NCBI GenBank assembly: GCA_013140985.1
Contig: JABFRU010000053.1
Span: 1-64,000 of the forward strand
Source of the DNA: Chitinophagaceae bacterium
Lineage (GTDB): Bacteria > Bacteroidota > Bacteroidia > Chitinophagales > Chitinophagaceae
Direction of reading: 5' to 3'
Length of the DNA stretch: 64,000 nt
In this document: positions 27,885 through 35,251 of the stretch, piece after piece
How the letters are laid out: the number at the start of each line of letters is the position of its first letter
How positions within the stretch are numbered: position 1 is the stretch's first letter
Made by a program: the position numbers and the translations under genes
The notes under the pieces: model-generated
Told to the model about the DNA's origin: nothing
The model's database searches: none
What the model saw: the letters and a program-made list of their open reading frames with translations, nothing else

Positions 27885-28301
27885 TTAAACTCTTCTTTTC
27901 TTCGGCGGACGGCAACCATTGTGCGGTAATGGAGTTACATCCTTGATCATTACTACCTCGATACCGGATTGAGAAATAGAACGGATCGCACTTTCACGAC
28001 CGGCACCAGGACCTTTTACATATACATCCACTCTTTTCAAACCAGCATCAAATGCCGTCTTTGCTGCATCACCAGCTGCGAGCTGCGCTGCATAAGGAGT
28101 GTTTTTCTTGGAACCTTTAAAACCCATTTTACCGGCGCTGCTCCATGAAATGACCTGGCCATTTTTATTGGTCAGGCTGATGATAAGATTGTTGAATGTT
28201 GCTGAAATGTGTGCATCACCATAAGGATCCACTTTCACCACTCTTTTCTTTGCTGCAGCTTTGGCGCTTACCGGCTGCTGTGCTTGTGTTGCTTTTGCCA
28301 T
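27885..28301 (-). CDS. rpsK: 30S ribosomal protein S11
   Basis: 138 residues from the ATG at 28301 ([20 protein letters not shown]). A frame-open ATG at 28355 lies in the structured leader and is rejected. The S11 core is clear: [20 protein letters not shown], the [12 protein letters not shown] loop and the C-terminal [13 protein letters not shown]. It forms the platform of the 30S subunit with S6/S18. The N-terminal Ala/Gln-rich extension is typical of the phylum. Confidence 0.96.
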   Translation of the reverse strand: MAKATQAQQPVSAKAAAKKRVVKVDPYGDAHISATFNNLIISLTNKNGQVISWSSAGKMGFKGSKKNTPYAAQLAAGDAAKTAFDAGLKRVDVYVKGPGAGRESAIRSISQSGIEVVMIKDVTPLPHNGCRPPKKRRV

Positions 28302-28342
28302 AATCGTTGTACCGAGGTAGTCTTTTTCGTTTTTAATAATTT

Positions 28343-28422
28343 CCCGAAGTTTCATTCGGGATGAATCAATCCTCCTGCTGACTTACGAAGCGATCCGAAA
28401 TTGATTCAAGGTTTTGTAAGTC
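28343..28422 (-). promoter_or_regulatory. Pseudoknot-capable spacer before rpsK
   Basis: Two interleaved inverted repeats. TGAATCAAT (28362-28370) pairs with ATTGATTCA (28400-28408). GACTTAC (28380-28386) pairs with GTAAGTC (28416-28422). Their order left-left-right-right is that of an H-type pseudoknot. A further hairpin CCCGAA/TTCGGG (28343-28348/28355-28360) lies nearer to the gene. The E. coli alpha operon is controlled by S4 through a pseudoknot, but at a different position (the rpsM leader). Confidence 0.45.
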
Positions 28423-28441
28423 TTTATTTGAAGGGATACTG

Positions 28442-28469
28442 GACTATTGACTCCAGACTCCCGACTAAT
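28442..28469. repeat. Heptad array, GACTnnn units x4
   Basis: Units GACTATT, GACTCCA, then GACTCCC and GACTAAT in exact 7-bp phase. The last base is the first base of the rpsM stop triplet as written on the plus strand. Confidence 0.65.
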
Positions 28470-28849
28470 TACTTTTTCGCTGCCTTCTTTTTACCTGCAA
28501 CTGTTTTTCTCTTCCCTTTTCTTGTACGGCTGTTTGTTCTTGTACGCTGACCCCTTACCGGTAATCCTTTCCTGTGACGGAGGCCACGATAACAGGCGAT
28601 ATCCAGCAACCTTTTAATGCTCATTTGCACTTCTGAACGCAGCTGACCTTCAACTTTCAACTCTTCAGTTATCACATTACGAATAGCATTCAGCTCATCG
28701 TCATTCCACTCATGTACTTTCTTGTTGCGATCAATATTATTCTTGTCCAGAATATATTTAGCAGTTGAGGGGCCAATACCATAGATATAGGTAAGACCTA
28801 TTTCTCCTCTTTTATTTTTTGGTAAGTCAACACCGGCAATACGAGCCAT
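28469..28849 (-). CDS. rpsM: 30S ribosomal protein S13
   Basis: 126 residues. It starts [20 protein letters not shown] with the helix-two-turn-helix region [13 protein letters not shown], has [19 protein letters not shown] near the C terminus, and ends with a Lys-rich tail that reaches the decoding centre. S13 contacts S19 and the 5S/L5 bridge of the large subunit. Its upstream neighbour is rpmJ, 39 bases away. Confidence 0.96.
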   Translation of the reverse strand: MARIAGVDLPKNKRGEIGLTYIYGIGPSTAKYILDKNNIDRNKKVHEWNDDELNAIRNVITEELKVEGQLRSEVQMSIKRLLDIACYRGLRHRKGLPVRGQRTRTNSRTRKGKRKTVAGKKKAAKK

Positions 28850-28854
28850 ATTTC

Positions 28855-28889
28855 GATTTTAAATTTTGAGTTTTAAATTTCAGATTGAT
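28855..28889. repeat. Heptad array filling the whole rpsM-rpmJ spacer
   Basis: Five 7-bp units (GATTTTA, AATTTTG, then AGTTTTA, AATTTCA and GATTGAT) fill the spacer from 5 bases before the rpsM start codon to the first base of the rpmJ stop codon. Confidence 0.6.
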
Positions 28890-29005
28890 CAGCCCTGGCG
28901 CTGCTTGAACCGGGGATTCTTTTTGTTGATGATATACAACTTGCCCTTGCGGCGTACGATCTTACAATCTGCACTTCTTTTTTTAATAGATGCTCTTACT
29001 TTCAT
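28889..29005 (-). CDS. rpmJ: 50S ribosomal protein L36
   Basis: A 38-residue gene: it begins [20 protein letters not shown] and ends [10 protein letters not shown]36 is a late-assembling protein of the large subunit. The usual zinc form has Cys11, Cys14, Cys27 and His33; here only Cys14 remains, so this is the zinc-independent form common in Bacteroidota. It stands between infA and rpsM as in most bacteria. Confidence 0.93.
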   Translation of the reverse strand: MKVRASIKKRSADCKIVRRKGKLYIINKKNPRFKQRQG

Positions 29006-29010
29006 TTTTC

Positions 29011-29105
29011 TTAGCTTTTAGCTATCAGCTATTAGCTGTTAGCAGTTTCCAAACTTTATTTTCTTTCTGGGCTAACAGCTAAAGGCTATCAGCTAACAGC
29101 TTACT
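29011..29105. repeat. Inverted pair of heptad arrays filling the rpmJ-infA spacer
   Basis: Left: five units at 29011-29045 (TTAGCTT, TTAGCTA, and variants). Right: GCTAACA, GCTAAAG, GCTATCA and GCTAACA at 29071-29098, running on with GCTTACT to 29105 into the infA stop codon. The right word is the reverse complement of the left one (TGTTAGC against GCTAACA). The core of 25 bases is unique. Confidence 0.75.
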
Positions 29106-29319
29106 TATACCTGAAATTGATTCTTCCTCTTGTCAAATCATATGGCGATAATTCAACCCCTACTTTATCACCCGGCAATATCCGGATATAGTTCATTCTC
29201 ATCTTCCCTGATATAGTGGCCAGTATCTCATGCCCGTTTTCCAGTTTTACCCGGAACATGGCGTTTGAAAGGGCCTCTATAATTGTCCCATCCTGTTTGA
29301 TGAGGGGTTGTTTCGACAT
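29101..29319 (-). CDS. infA: Translation initiation factor IF-1
   Basis: 72 residues, the normal length. OB-fold: [20 protein letters not shown] at the start, then [20 protein letters not shown], the [20 protein letters not shown] block and the terminal FRYK. Binds the A site of the 30S subunit during initiation. It is the first gene of the operon here. In related genomes secY and map usually precede it, but here an unrelated gene lies upstream. Confidence 0.96.
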   Translation of the reverse strand: MSKQPLIKQDGTIIEALSNAMFRVKLENGHEILATISGKMRMNYIRILPGDKVGVELSPYDLTRGRINFRYK

Positions 29320-29335
29320 ATATTTTTTGGGAACG

Positions 29336-29369
29336 CAAAGGTAGGAGTATCAGCCTGAAAAAAGAACAA
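29336..29369 (-). promoter_or_regulatory. Promoter of the infA ribosomal operon
   Basis: -7 element TACCTTTG at 29343-29336, a perfect TAnnTTTG, and TTG at 29369-29367, with 23 bases between. The expected transcription start lies about 10-12 bases before the infA ATG. This supports infA as the head of the transcript. Confidence 0.7.
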
Positions 29370-29442
29370 ATCGCCCCCTCTTTTTAGGCTTTGTGGGGAA
29401 AATGCCCCGGGAATCTCAATAAACCGGCTAATTCTATGCTTT

Positions 29443-29838
29443 TCAGGCTTTGTGCAGGTGTATTTTGGTCATATCGTAGTGAAGGTTCTGCAACTCATGT
29501 ACCCCCAGCGGGAAGCTGAAATGGCGCCTGTCCTCTCTCCACCACATTTCAATATTGGAAAAATCGCCTTTTTTAGGTGTTATTAACCGGAAGGAATCCT
29601 TCTTGTATTTAACAGCTCCGTCCATGTCTTCCCTGGAAAAACCAAGGTTCATCAGTTGGGCTTCATCCAGGGGAACAGCTGTCATTTCCTCAGGACTGTA
29701 CCAGAACTCCTGTACTCCATTATCTACGAGTGCCTGGTTTTCTTCATGACTGATGCTTACCACAGTGCCTTCTCTTATTATTCCTTCGTCATTCACTGAA
29801 ATAATATCTCCTTGTTTAAGATTTCCGATTTTGAGCAT
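29443..29838 (-). CDS. Conserved hypothetical protein, possibly SH3/KOW-like N terminus
   Basis: 131 residues, no signal peptide, cytosolic. The N-terminal 50 residues have the beta-rich pattern of a small barrel (IGNLKQGDIISVNDEG, REGTVVSISH). It then has FWYSPEEMTAVPLDEAQLMNLGF and a C-terminal HELQNLHYDMTK. The layout resembles a family of Bacteroidota proteins of unknown role that begin with an IGNL motif and end with HELQN. Upstream on the minus strand is TATATTCG, one mismatch from the -7 consensus. Confidence 0.6.
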   Translation of the reverse strand: MLKIGNLKQGDIISVNDEGIIREGTVVSISHEENQALVDNGVQEFWYSPEEMTAVPLDEAQLMNLGFSREDMDGAVKYKKDSFRLITPKKGDFSNIEMWWREDRRHFSFPLGVHELQNLHYDMTKIHLHKA

Positions 29839-29900
29839 TGCATTCGTTTTTAGTATGCCGAATATAAAAAAGGTTTTGTAAACTGTGAAATGAGTTCTTC

Positions 29901-31058
29901 TTATTCCGCCCAGCTCATCACATAATCTTTATTCTCGATATCGAGTGCCTGTTTGGTCAACATCAGCGGCCGGAAAGTATCAACCATTACTGCCAGCTCC
30001 TTTGTTTCTTTAGCGCCAATACTTTTTTGCACTGCTCCCGGATGCGGGCCATGCGGAATACCGGCAGGATGCAAGGTGATCATACCTCTTGTTACATTCT
30101 TGCGGCTCATAAAATCACCGTCCACATAGTACAACACTTCATCGCTGTCAATATTGCTGTGATTATACGGGGCGGGAATAGCATTAGGATGGTAATCATA
30201 CAGCCTGGGCACAAATGAGCAAACAACAAATGTACTTGTTTCAAATGTCTGGTGAATGGGAGGTGGCATATGCACACGGCCGGTTATCGGCTCAAAATCA
30301 TGAATGGAAAAAATATAGGGGTAGCAACATCCATCCCATCCTATCACATCAAAAGGATGCGTGCCGTAATGCAGGCCATACAACATTCCTTTCTTTTTTG
30401 CTTTGATCAGGTAATCGCCTTTCTCATCAAATGTTTTCAGGTCCTGCGGGGGACGGATATCCCTTTCACAATAAGGCGAATGTTCCATCAACTGACCGAA
30501 GCGGCTCATATACCTTTTTGGAAAACGTAAAGGAGTAAATGATTCTACAATGAACAATCGATTATTCTCATCCTTAAATTCAATTTGATAGATCGTTCCT
30601 CTTGGCAGTACGATATAGTCACCATAGCCGAATGGCAATTCGCCATACTGTGTATGCACTGTGCCGCTTCCCTCATGAACAAAGATCATTTCGTCGGCAT
30701 CGGTGTTTTTATAATAGTAATCTTTTGTTCCGCTTGTCGGCGCAGCCAGCACAATATGACAATCGTTGTTCACCAATACCGGCACCCGGCTTTGCAAAAA
30801 TTCACCGCCGGGTTTTACATGAAAGCCTTCGAAGCAACGATGTTTCAGCATTTTTTCTTCAGCAATCTGCGGGCTTACATCTACCTGCGGTTCTGTTTTT
30901 ATTATTTGCGTTGGCGGGTAACAATGATAGAGCAGTGAATAATCATCGCTGAACCCCTCGGTAGAGAATAATTGTTCGGCATACAGATCACCATTTGGTT
31001 TGCGGAATTGTGTATGACGTTTATGGGGAATAGTCCCGAGTTTATAATAATGTGCCAT
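29901..31058 (-). CDS. hmgA: Homogentisate 1,2-dioxygenase
   Basis: 385 residues. Opens the ring of homogentisate to maleylacetoacetate in tyrosine and phenylalanine breakdown. The cupin-type non-haem iron site is in the last third: His in APYNHSNID, Glu in SDEVLYYVDG and His in AGIPHGPHPG. The N terminus is MAHYYKLGTIPHKRHTQFRK. Bacteroidota enzymes are shorter than the human protein (445 residues), as here. No other genes of the pathway lie nearby. Confidence 0.92.
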   Translation of the reverse strand: MAHYYKLGTIPHKRHTQFRKPNGDLYAEQLFSTEGFSDDYSLLYHCYPPTQIIKTEPQVDVSPQIAEEKMLKHRCFEGFHVKPGGEFLQSRVPVLVNNDCHIVLAAPTSGTKDYYYKNTDADEMIFVHEGSGTVHTQYGELPFGYGDYIVLPRGTIYQIEFKDENNRLFIVESFTPLRFPKRYMSRFGQLMEHSPYCERDIRPPQDLKTFDEKGDYLIKAKKKGMLYGLHYGTHPFDVIGWDGCCYPYIFSIHDFEPITGRVHMPPPIHQTFETSTFVVCSFVPRLYDYHPNAIPAPYNHSNIDSDEVLYYVDGDFMSRKNVTRGMITLHPAGIPHGPHPGAVQKSIGAKETKELAVMVDTFRPLMLTKQALDIENKDYVMSWAE

Positions 31059-31083
31059 AGTTATTAGTTGAAAATTAAAAAAT

Positions 31084-31190
31084 GACCGAAAGACGGGAAG
31101 TCCGGAAGAATTGTCCAGAAGCCAGAAATGTCTTACCGTCTTTCCGGCTTACTGACTTTGGGACTCATTAAGCTTTCGGACCAATTCCAA
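31084..31190. repeat. Inverted octad-like arrays before hmgA
   Basis: Left: 8-bp units from 31084 (GACCGAAA, GACGGGAA, GTCCGGAA, then decaying). Right part (31136-31190) carries the complementary words CCGTCTTTCCGG and CTTTCGGACC. CCGAAAGACGG at 31086-31096 pairs with CCGTCTTTCCGG at 31136-31147 with one bulge. It lies between the divergent starts of hmgA and the phosphodiesterase. Confidence 0.5.
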
Positions 31191-31267
31191 TGAGACCATC
31201 AGGAAATAGTATTTCCATTTCCTCTTGTCTATATAATATGTGAAGTTCCTGTGGAAGGGCATAATCT

Positions 31268-31302
31268 GATTTTTGATTTCAGATTTTTGATTTTAGATTG
31301 CT
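31268..31302. repeat. Heptad array, GATTnnn units x5
   Basis: Units GATTTTT, GATTTCA, GATTTTT and GATTTTA, then GATTGCT, in exact 7-bp phase. It ends 21 bases before the phosphodiesterase start codon. The word is close to those at 27051-27078 and 28855-28889. Confidence 0.7.
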
Positions 31303-31323
31303 TATCAAACTTACAAATCTTCC

Positions 31324-31815
31324 GTGACACGCATAGGACTTATTTCTGACACTCATGGCTATCTTGATGAAAAGGTCTTTGAGCATTTCATCAATTGCGA
31401 TGAAATATGGCATATTGGCGATTTTGGGAATGGAGTAGCTGATAAGTTGAAAGAGTTCAAACTGTTGAAAGCTGTGTGTGGAAATATTGATGAACAAAAT
31501 ATCCGTTCTGAATTTCCCGAACAACTTGTTTTTGATTGTGAAGAAGTAAAAGTGATGCTGCGCCATATCGGCGGCTATCCACCAAAATATAATCCTGAAA
31601 CAAGAAAAGAATTACTGCTCCATAAACCACAGTTGTTCATTGCGGGCCATTCTCATATTTTAAAAGTGATCTATGATCCTGCCATTGATTGCCTGCACAT
31701 AAATCCCGGCGCTGCCGGTAAACAAGGCTGGCAAAAAGTAAGAACCATTATCCGTTTTACAATTGATGGAAAGAATATTAAAGATTGCGAAGTGATCGAA
31801 CTAAGCAAACGCTGA
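31324..31815 (+). CDS. YfcE/MJ0936-type metallophosphoesterase
   Basis: 163 residues with a GTG start. Calcineurin-like phosphoesterase fold with the dimetal ligands visible: SDTHG (Asp9, His11), HIGDFG, VCGNID and the late GHSH. It is the size of the MJ0936/YfcE group, small phosphodiesterases active on artificial or cyclic nucleotide substrates. The true substrate is unknown. No ATG exists near the start, and GTG-ACA-CGC lines up with the usual N terminus. Confidence 0.85.
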   Translation: MTRIGLISDTHGYLDEKVFEHFINCDEIWHIGDFGNGVADKLKEFKLLKAVCGNIDEQNIRSEFPEQLVFDCEEVKVMLRHIGGYPPKYNPETRKELLLHKPQLFIAGHSHILKVIYDPAIDCLHINPGAAGKQGWQKVRTIIRFTIDGKNIKDCEVIELSKR

Positions 31816-31901
31816 CCCATTATAATAGCCGCTCATACAAAATAACAAAGTGGCTGTCGGGCAACTCTTTATCTTTCAAAAAACACTTTTATGAAATGAG
31901 T

Positions 31902-31950
31902 CATAAAATTTTCGAGCTAACTTATTGCAAATAGCAATGAAAATTTTATG
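31902..31950. repeat. Nested inverted repeat in a 177-base spacer
   Basis: Outer arms CATAAAATTTT (31902-31912) and AAAATTTTATG (31940-31950), 11 bp perfect. Inside is ATTGC-AAATA-GCAAT (31924-31938). The right outer arm lies 43 bases before the SnoaL/lumazine-binding-like gene. It may be a regulatory palindrome or a terminator of the phosphodiesterase gene. Confidence 0.45.
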
Positions 31951-31992
31951 GGGAATTCTAGGTGGCCAAAAAACAATAAAAATCATTTACAC

Positions 31993-32418
31993 ATGAAACT
32001 AAAACTATTTCTTCTTGGCATTTCCTGCAGTTTATTCAATTCAATAAATGCACAAACACAAGAACAGGAAATTGAAGCGGTAAAAACTGTTTGCAATTAT
32101 TATATGGATGGCGGCACCAATGGTGATAGTGTTTTGTTCTCAAAAGCCTTTAGTCCCGGCGGCCAGATGCAGTATATGAGAAATGATACCGTTGTAGTTG
32201 TCTCCCTGAAAGACTTTATGGCAAGAATGCCAAACTCAGGCAAAAAAGCTGACCGTAAAACCAAAATAGAAAGCGTGGAAGTATATGGCAATGCCGCTGT
32301 GGCAAAACTTACCATTGAATACCCAACTTTTTATTTTCATGATATTATGAGCCTGCTGAAAACAAAAGACGGCTGGAAGATCGTCAGCAAAATTTTTTAC
32401 AGGGAAAACAAGAAGTAA
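31993..32418 (+). CDS. Secreted NTF2-like (lumazine-binding-like) protein
   Basis: 141 residues from the ATG at 31993, where a signal peptide begins (MKLKLFLLGISCSLFNSINAQ); a frame-open ATG at 31948 is rejected. The body is an NTF2-like cone: QEIEAVKTVCNYYMDGGTNGD, then FSPGGQMQYM, LKDFMARM, and the strand pair ending LKTKDGWKIVSKIFY. It matches the putative lumazine-binding family, which mostly lacks a known ligand. It converges with the next gene, 3 bases between stop codons. Confidence 0.72.
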   Translation: MKLKLFLLGISCSLFNSINAQTQEQEIEAVKTVCNYYMDGGTNGDSVLFSKAFSPGGQMQYMRNDTVVVVSLKDFMARMPNSGKKADRKTKIESVEVYGNAAVAKLTIEYPTFYFHDIMSLLKTKDGWKIVSKIFYRENKK

Positions 32419-32421
32419 AGA

Positions 32422-32889
32422 TTACATCCCGGGGAACCATGTCCTTCCGGCGCCGACATCCCTGAATGGCCATGGTACTGCTATCAAGATAATCAGCAGC
32501 GAAAGTCCGTAAAACAATAATGTTCTTTTATGCTTAGTGACATCCGGAACGTTCTTCTTCGCAAAAGAATAGCCTATATGAATAAGGATGATCGCTACCA
32601 GCATTAAAATAAGATGTTCGATAGCAAAGAACCGGAGCCCTGAATTTTTCATCACAACACTAAGGCCATTGTTCTGAATACTTTTTAGTCCCCAGTCTCC
32701 GGCAAACCACTGATAAAATCCCAACAATAACATGATGTCGGCACAGATCATCAGTATCATTCCTGCCTTCCGGTGAGAAGAAGTGAAAGGTTTTGCCTTA
32801 TCAACAAAACTTTTATACAAACAAACAAGCAGGAGGATCAATATTATCCAGCGGAGAACACTATGAAGATGAAGCATGCCGTTGTACAT
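32422..32889 (-). CDS. Four-helix membrane protein with conserved histidines
   Basis: 155 residues from the Met at 32889 (a frame Met at 32910 adds seven polar residues). There are four hydrophobic segments and histidines placed in or near them: MLHLHSVLRW, SSHRKAG, FAIEHLILM and IHIGYSF. This layout is annotated as cytochrome B-like in some Bacteroidota genomes, but I see no firm haem signature, so I call it unknown. It ends with a conserved WPF...GAGRTWFPGM motif. Confidence 0.6.
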   Translation of the reverse strand: MYNGMLHLHSVLRWIILILLLVCLYKSFVDKAKPFTSSHRKAGMILMICADIMLLLGFYQWFAGDWGLKSIQNNGLSVVMKNSGLRFFAIEHLILMLVAIILIHIGYSFAKKNVPDVTKHKRTLLFYGLSLLIILIAVPWPFRDVGAGRTWFPGM

Positions 32890-32978
32890 AGCAGTGGTTT
32901 TGAAGTTCAAAACTACAACAGCATAGCTGCAACTTCAAAACTTATTTGCCGCCTTCTGCCCTTTGAAACTTCTTAAAC

Positions 32979-34088
32979 TTACTCTTCCCAATCGGCGAGA
33001 AAAATATTGGTATCCCTTGTGCCGCCATTATTACGGTTGCTGCAGAAAATTATCCTCCTTCCATTAGGAGAAAACATGGGAAAAGCGTCGAAGATCTTTT
33101 CATTTGTCAATTTTTGGAGATCGCTTCCATCTTCATTGATCGAATAAAGGTTAAAAGGAAATCCTCTTTTGCTGGCATGATTGCTCGCAAAAATTATTCT
33201 TTTGCTGTCAGGAAAATAAGCAGGCGCCCAGTTAGCCTGGCCAAACTGTGTAACCTGTTTTACATTACTGCCATCTGCATTCGCAATAAAAACTTCCATA
33301 TTAGTTGGCGCCACCAGGTTTTCTGCCAAAAGGTCTTTGTATTCTTTTATCTCTGCTTCTGTTTTCGGTCTTGATGCCCGCCAGATGATCTTTGTACCAT
33401 CGGGACTGAACCATGCACCGCCATCATAACCCAAAGCATTCGTTACTCTTTTTTCCTCCCCAGTTTCGAGATTCATTGTATAAAGATCAATGTCACCATC
33501 CTTATCGCTTGTGTATAACATTACTTTCCCATCGGGGCTTATCGTTGCTTCAGCATCATATCCTTTTGAATGGGTCAATTGTTTTACGATGTTTCCATTG
33601 AAGTCGGCCATAAAAATATCATAGCTGTCATACAATGGCCAGATATAGCGGTTGCCATATTTTTTTCTGTCCGGGACCGGCGGACATGTATCAGCGCCTA
33701 AATGAGTAGAAGCATAAATAATATGCTTGCCATCTTTGGTAAATGCACCGCAGGTTGTTCTTCCCTTACCGGTACTTACCATTTTATAGCTGAATGGCTG
33801 ACCTTTTTTGGGAACTTTGCCAATAAACATCTGGTCACACATCAACCCTTCCTTCGTATTGGTGCGCTGAAAGATGATCCACTTACCATCAAAACTGAAA
33901 TAAGCTTCCGCATTATCACCGCCAAATGTGAGTTGTTGAACATTTTTAATATGCGTCTCTTCGGGATAATGAATGGTATCAGTTGATTGATTGGCAATGC
34001 CCGCCTTTGGAAGTGAACAGGTCGTTTCAAAAGAACTGAAACCCACGATCATCATTACAACAAGGGAAAGCAACAAAAAATTTTTCAT
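32979..34088 (-). CDS. Secreted TolB-like (PD40/WD40-like) beta-propeller protein
   Basis: 369 residues from the ATG at 34088 with a signal peptide (MKNFLLLSLVVMMIVGFSSF). It contains PD40-type repeats: AYFSFDGKWIIFQRT, CGAFTKDGKHIIYAS, ATISPDGKVMLYTSDKDGD, AWFSPDGTKIIWRAS, AYFPDSKRIIFAS and MFSPNGRRIIFCSN. Together these make a six-bladed propeller like the C-terminal half of TolB, here without the TolB N-terminal domain. It probably binds a protein or ligand in the periplasm. It is divergent from the TPR lipoprotein gene. Confidence 0.82.
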   Translation of the reverse strand: MKNFLLLSLVVMMIVGFSSFETTCSLPKAGIANQSTDTIHYPEETHIKNVQQLTFGGDNAEAYFSFDGKWIIFQRTNTKEGLMCDQMFIGKVPKKGQPFSYKMVSTGKGRTTCGAFTKDGKHIIYASTHLGADTCPPVPDRKKYGNRYIWPLYDSYDIFMADFNGNIVKQLTHSKGYDAEATISPDGKVMLYTSDKDGDIDLYTMNLETGEEKRVTNALGYDGGAWFSPDGTKIIWRASRPKTEAEIKEYKDLLAENLVAPTNMEVFIANADGSNVKQVTQFGQANWAPAYFPDSKRIIFASNHASKRGFPFNLYSINEDGSDLQKLTNEKIFDAFPMFSPNGRRIIFCSNRNNGGTRDTNIFLADWEE

Positions 34089-34178
34089 GGTTATTCGTTT
34101 ATCCGGCGCCGGCAAAGATATTTTCGTTAAAAAAGAGCTTTGTCAGGCCATTGTCATGTCTCCGTTTATAAAATCATT

Positions 34179-34186
34179 TAGTTTTG
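34179..34186 (+). promoter_or_regulatory. -7 promoter element TAGTTTTG of the TPR lipoprotein
   Basis: Perfect TAnnTTTG ending five bases before the ATG at 34191. TTG at 34151-34153 is 25 bases upstream, slightly more than usual. The message would be leaderless or nearly so. Confidence 0.45.
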
Positions 34187-34190
34187 GGTG

Positions 34191-35198
34191 ATGAATAAGT
34201 TGGCAAAAATAGGTATGACCATTGCTATGAGCATGATCTTGCTCAGTAGTTGTAATGATAATAATAAGCTCTCCCCTTATGATGAGATCCTGGAAAAACA
34301 ACCTTTTTCTCCACTAACCGACAGCATTAATAAAGATCCTCAAAAAGATGAGCTTTGGTTCCGAAGGGCAGTATTACTGAACAAAAATAATTTTCCTGAA
34401 CCTGCGCTGGCAGATTTCCGCAAAGCCTGGTCATTGAAAAAAGATGAACGCTATGCTTTTGGAGTAAGTACAATATTGACAGATAAAAAACCAGATTCAG
34501 CAATAGCTTTTTTAGAGGATGCCTTGAAAGAATTGCCGGGTAGTTTTTTATTGCAATTATCACTGGCCCGTTCATACGATGCGAAAGGCCTTATTCATGA
34601 TGCTCTGAAAATTTGTGATGAGATACTGGAGAAAAATCCTGAACAGGTAGATGTTTTAAAAATGAAAGCTGACCTCCTTGATAAAAGTGATGACCCTGCC
34701 GCCGCCATATCCTTATTGGAAAAAGCTTACACCATTACTCCTTTCGATGTTGATCTCAATTATTCGCTGGCCTTTAAATATGCAGAAAATAAAAATGTAA
34801 AAGTTGTTGCTCTTTGTGATTCGCTGATCCGGGTTGATTCAATAAACCTTCATGCAGAACCTTATTATTATAAAGGCATTTATTATTCCAATATCAATGA
34901 TAAGGCAAAAGCGATCGCTATGTTTGACCTGGCCATTCAGCGCAATTATCAATACCTGAACGCATATATAGAAAAAGCGTCTGTGTTATACGAACAGAAA
35001 AAATATTCCGAGGCATTGAAAACAGCTGTGCTGGCCAATACCATTTCTCCAAAATTTCCTGACGCATGGTATTGGATGGGCCGCTGCCAGGAAGCAATGG
35101 GTGATAAAGATGAAGCAAAGCTGAATTACCAGAGAGCATTGGGGCTGGATCCGGATTTTACAGATGCACAGGAAGCTCTTCAGAAAATTATTAATTAA
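34191..35198 (+). CDS. TPR-repeat lipoprotein
   Basis: 335 residues. Lipoprotein signal peptide with lipobox LLSSC (Cys near residue 21), so it is anchored to a membrane. The rest is about seven tetratricopeptide repeats, for example FRRAVLLNKNNFPEPALADF and AWYWMGRCQEAMGDKDEAKL. Such proteins serve as adaptors in envelope complexes; the partner is unknown. An ATG at 34188 precedes the chosen start. The stop codon lies inside a 14-bp tandem repeat. Confidence 0.8.
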   Translation: MNKLAKIGMTIAMSMILLSSCNDNNKLSPYDEILEKQPFSPLTDSINKDPQKDELWFRRAVLLNKNNFPEPALADFRKAWSLKKDERYAFGVSTILTDKKPDSAIAFLEDALKELPGSFLLQLSLARSYDAKGLIHDALKICDEILEKNPEQVDVLKMKADLLDKSDDPAAAISLLEKAYTITPFDVDLNYSLAFKYAENKNVKVVALCDSLIRVDSINLHAEPYYYKGIYYSNINDKAKAIAMFDLAIQRNYQYLNAYIEKASVLYEQKKYSEALKTAVLANTISPKFPDAWYWMGRCQEAMGDKDEAKLNYQRALGLDPDFTDAQEALQKIIN

Positions 35199-35217
35199 TA
35201 ATTATTAATTAATAATT
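35190..35217. repeat. 14-bp tandem repeat made of heptads
   Basis: ATTAATTAATAATT occurs twice in tandem; each copy is two 7-bp halves (ATTAATT, AATAATT). The first copy contains the stop codon of the TPR gene (TAA at 35196-35198). Confidence 0.75.
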
Positions 35218-35248
35218 GTCCTGAGTAACTTGCAACCTAATAGATTTC
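35216..35248 (+). promoter_or_regulatory. Candidate rpe promoter
   Basis: TTG at 35216-35218, a 22-base spacer, and TAGATTTC at 35241-35248, one mismatch from TAnnTTTG. The rpe ATG follows four bases later, so the transcript would have almost no leader. Confidence 0.45.
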
Positions 35249-35251
35249 AAT

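Noticed and set aside
28302-28355. N-terminal extension of S11 to 28355
   Set aside because: The extra residues do not look like S11, and the region has hairpins of a leader.
29901-31058. Tyrosine degradation operon around hmgA
   Set aside because: No hpd, fahA or maleylacetoacetate isomerase gene is adjacent; hmgA stands alone here.
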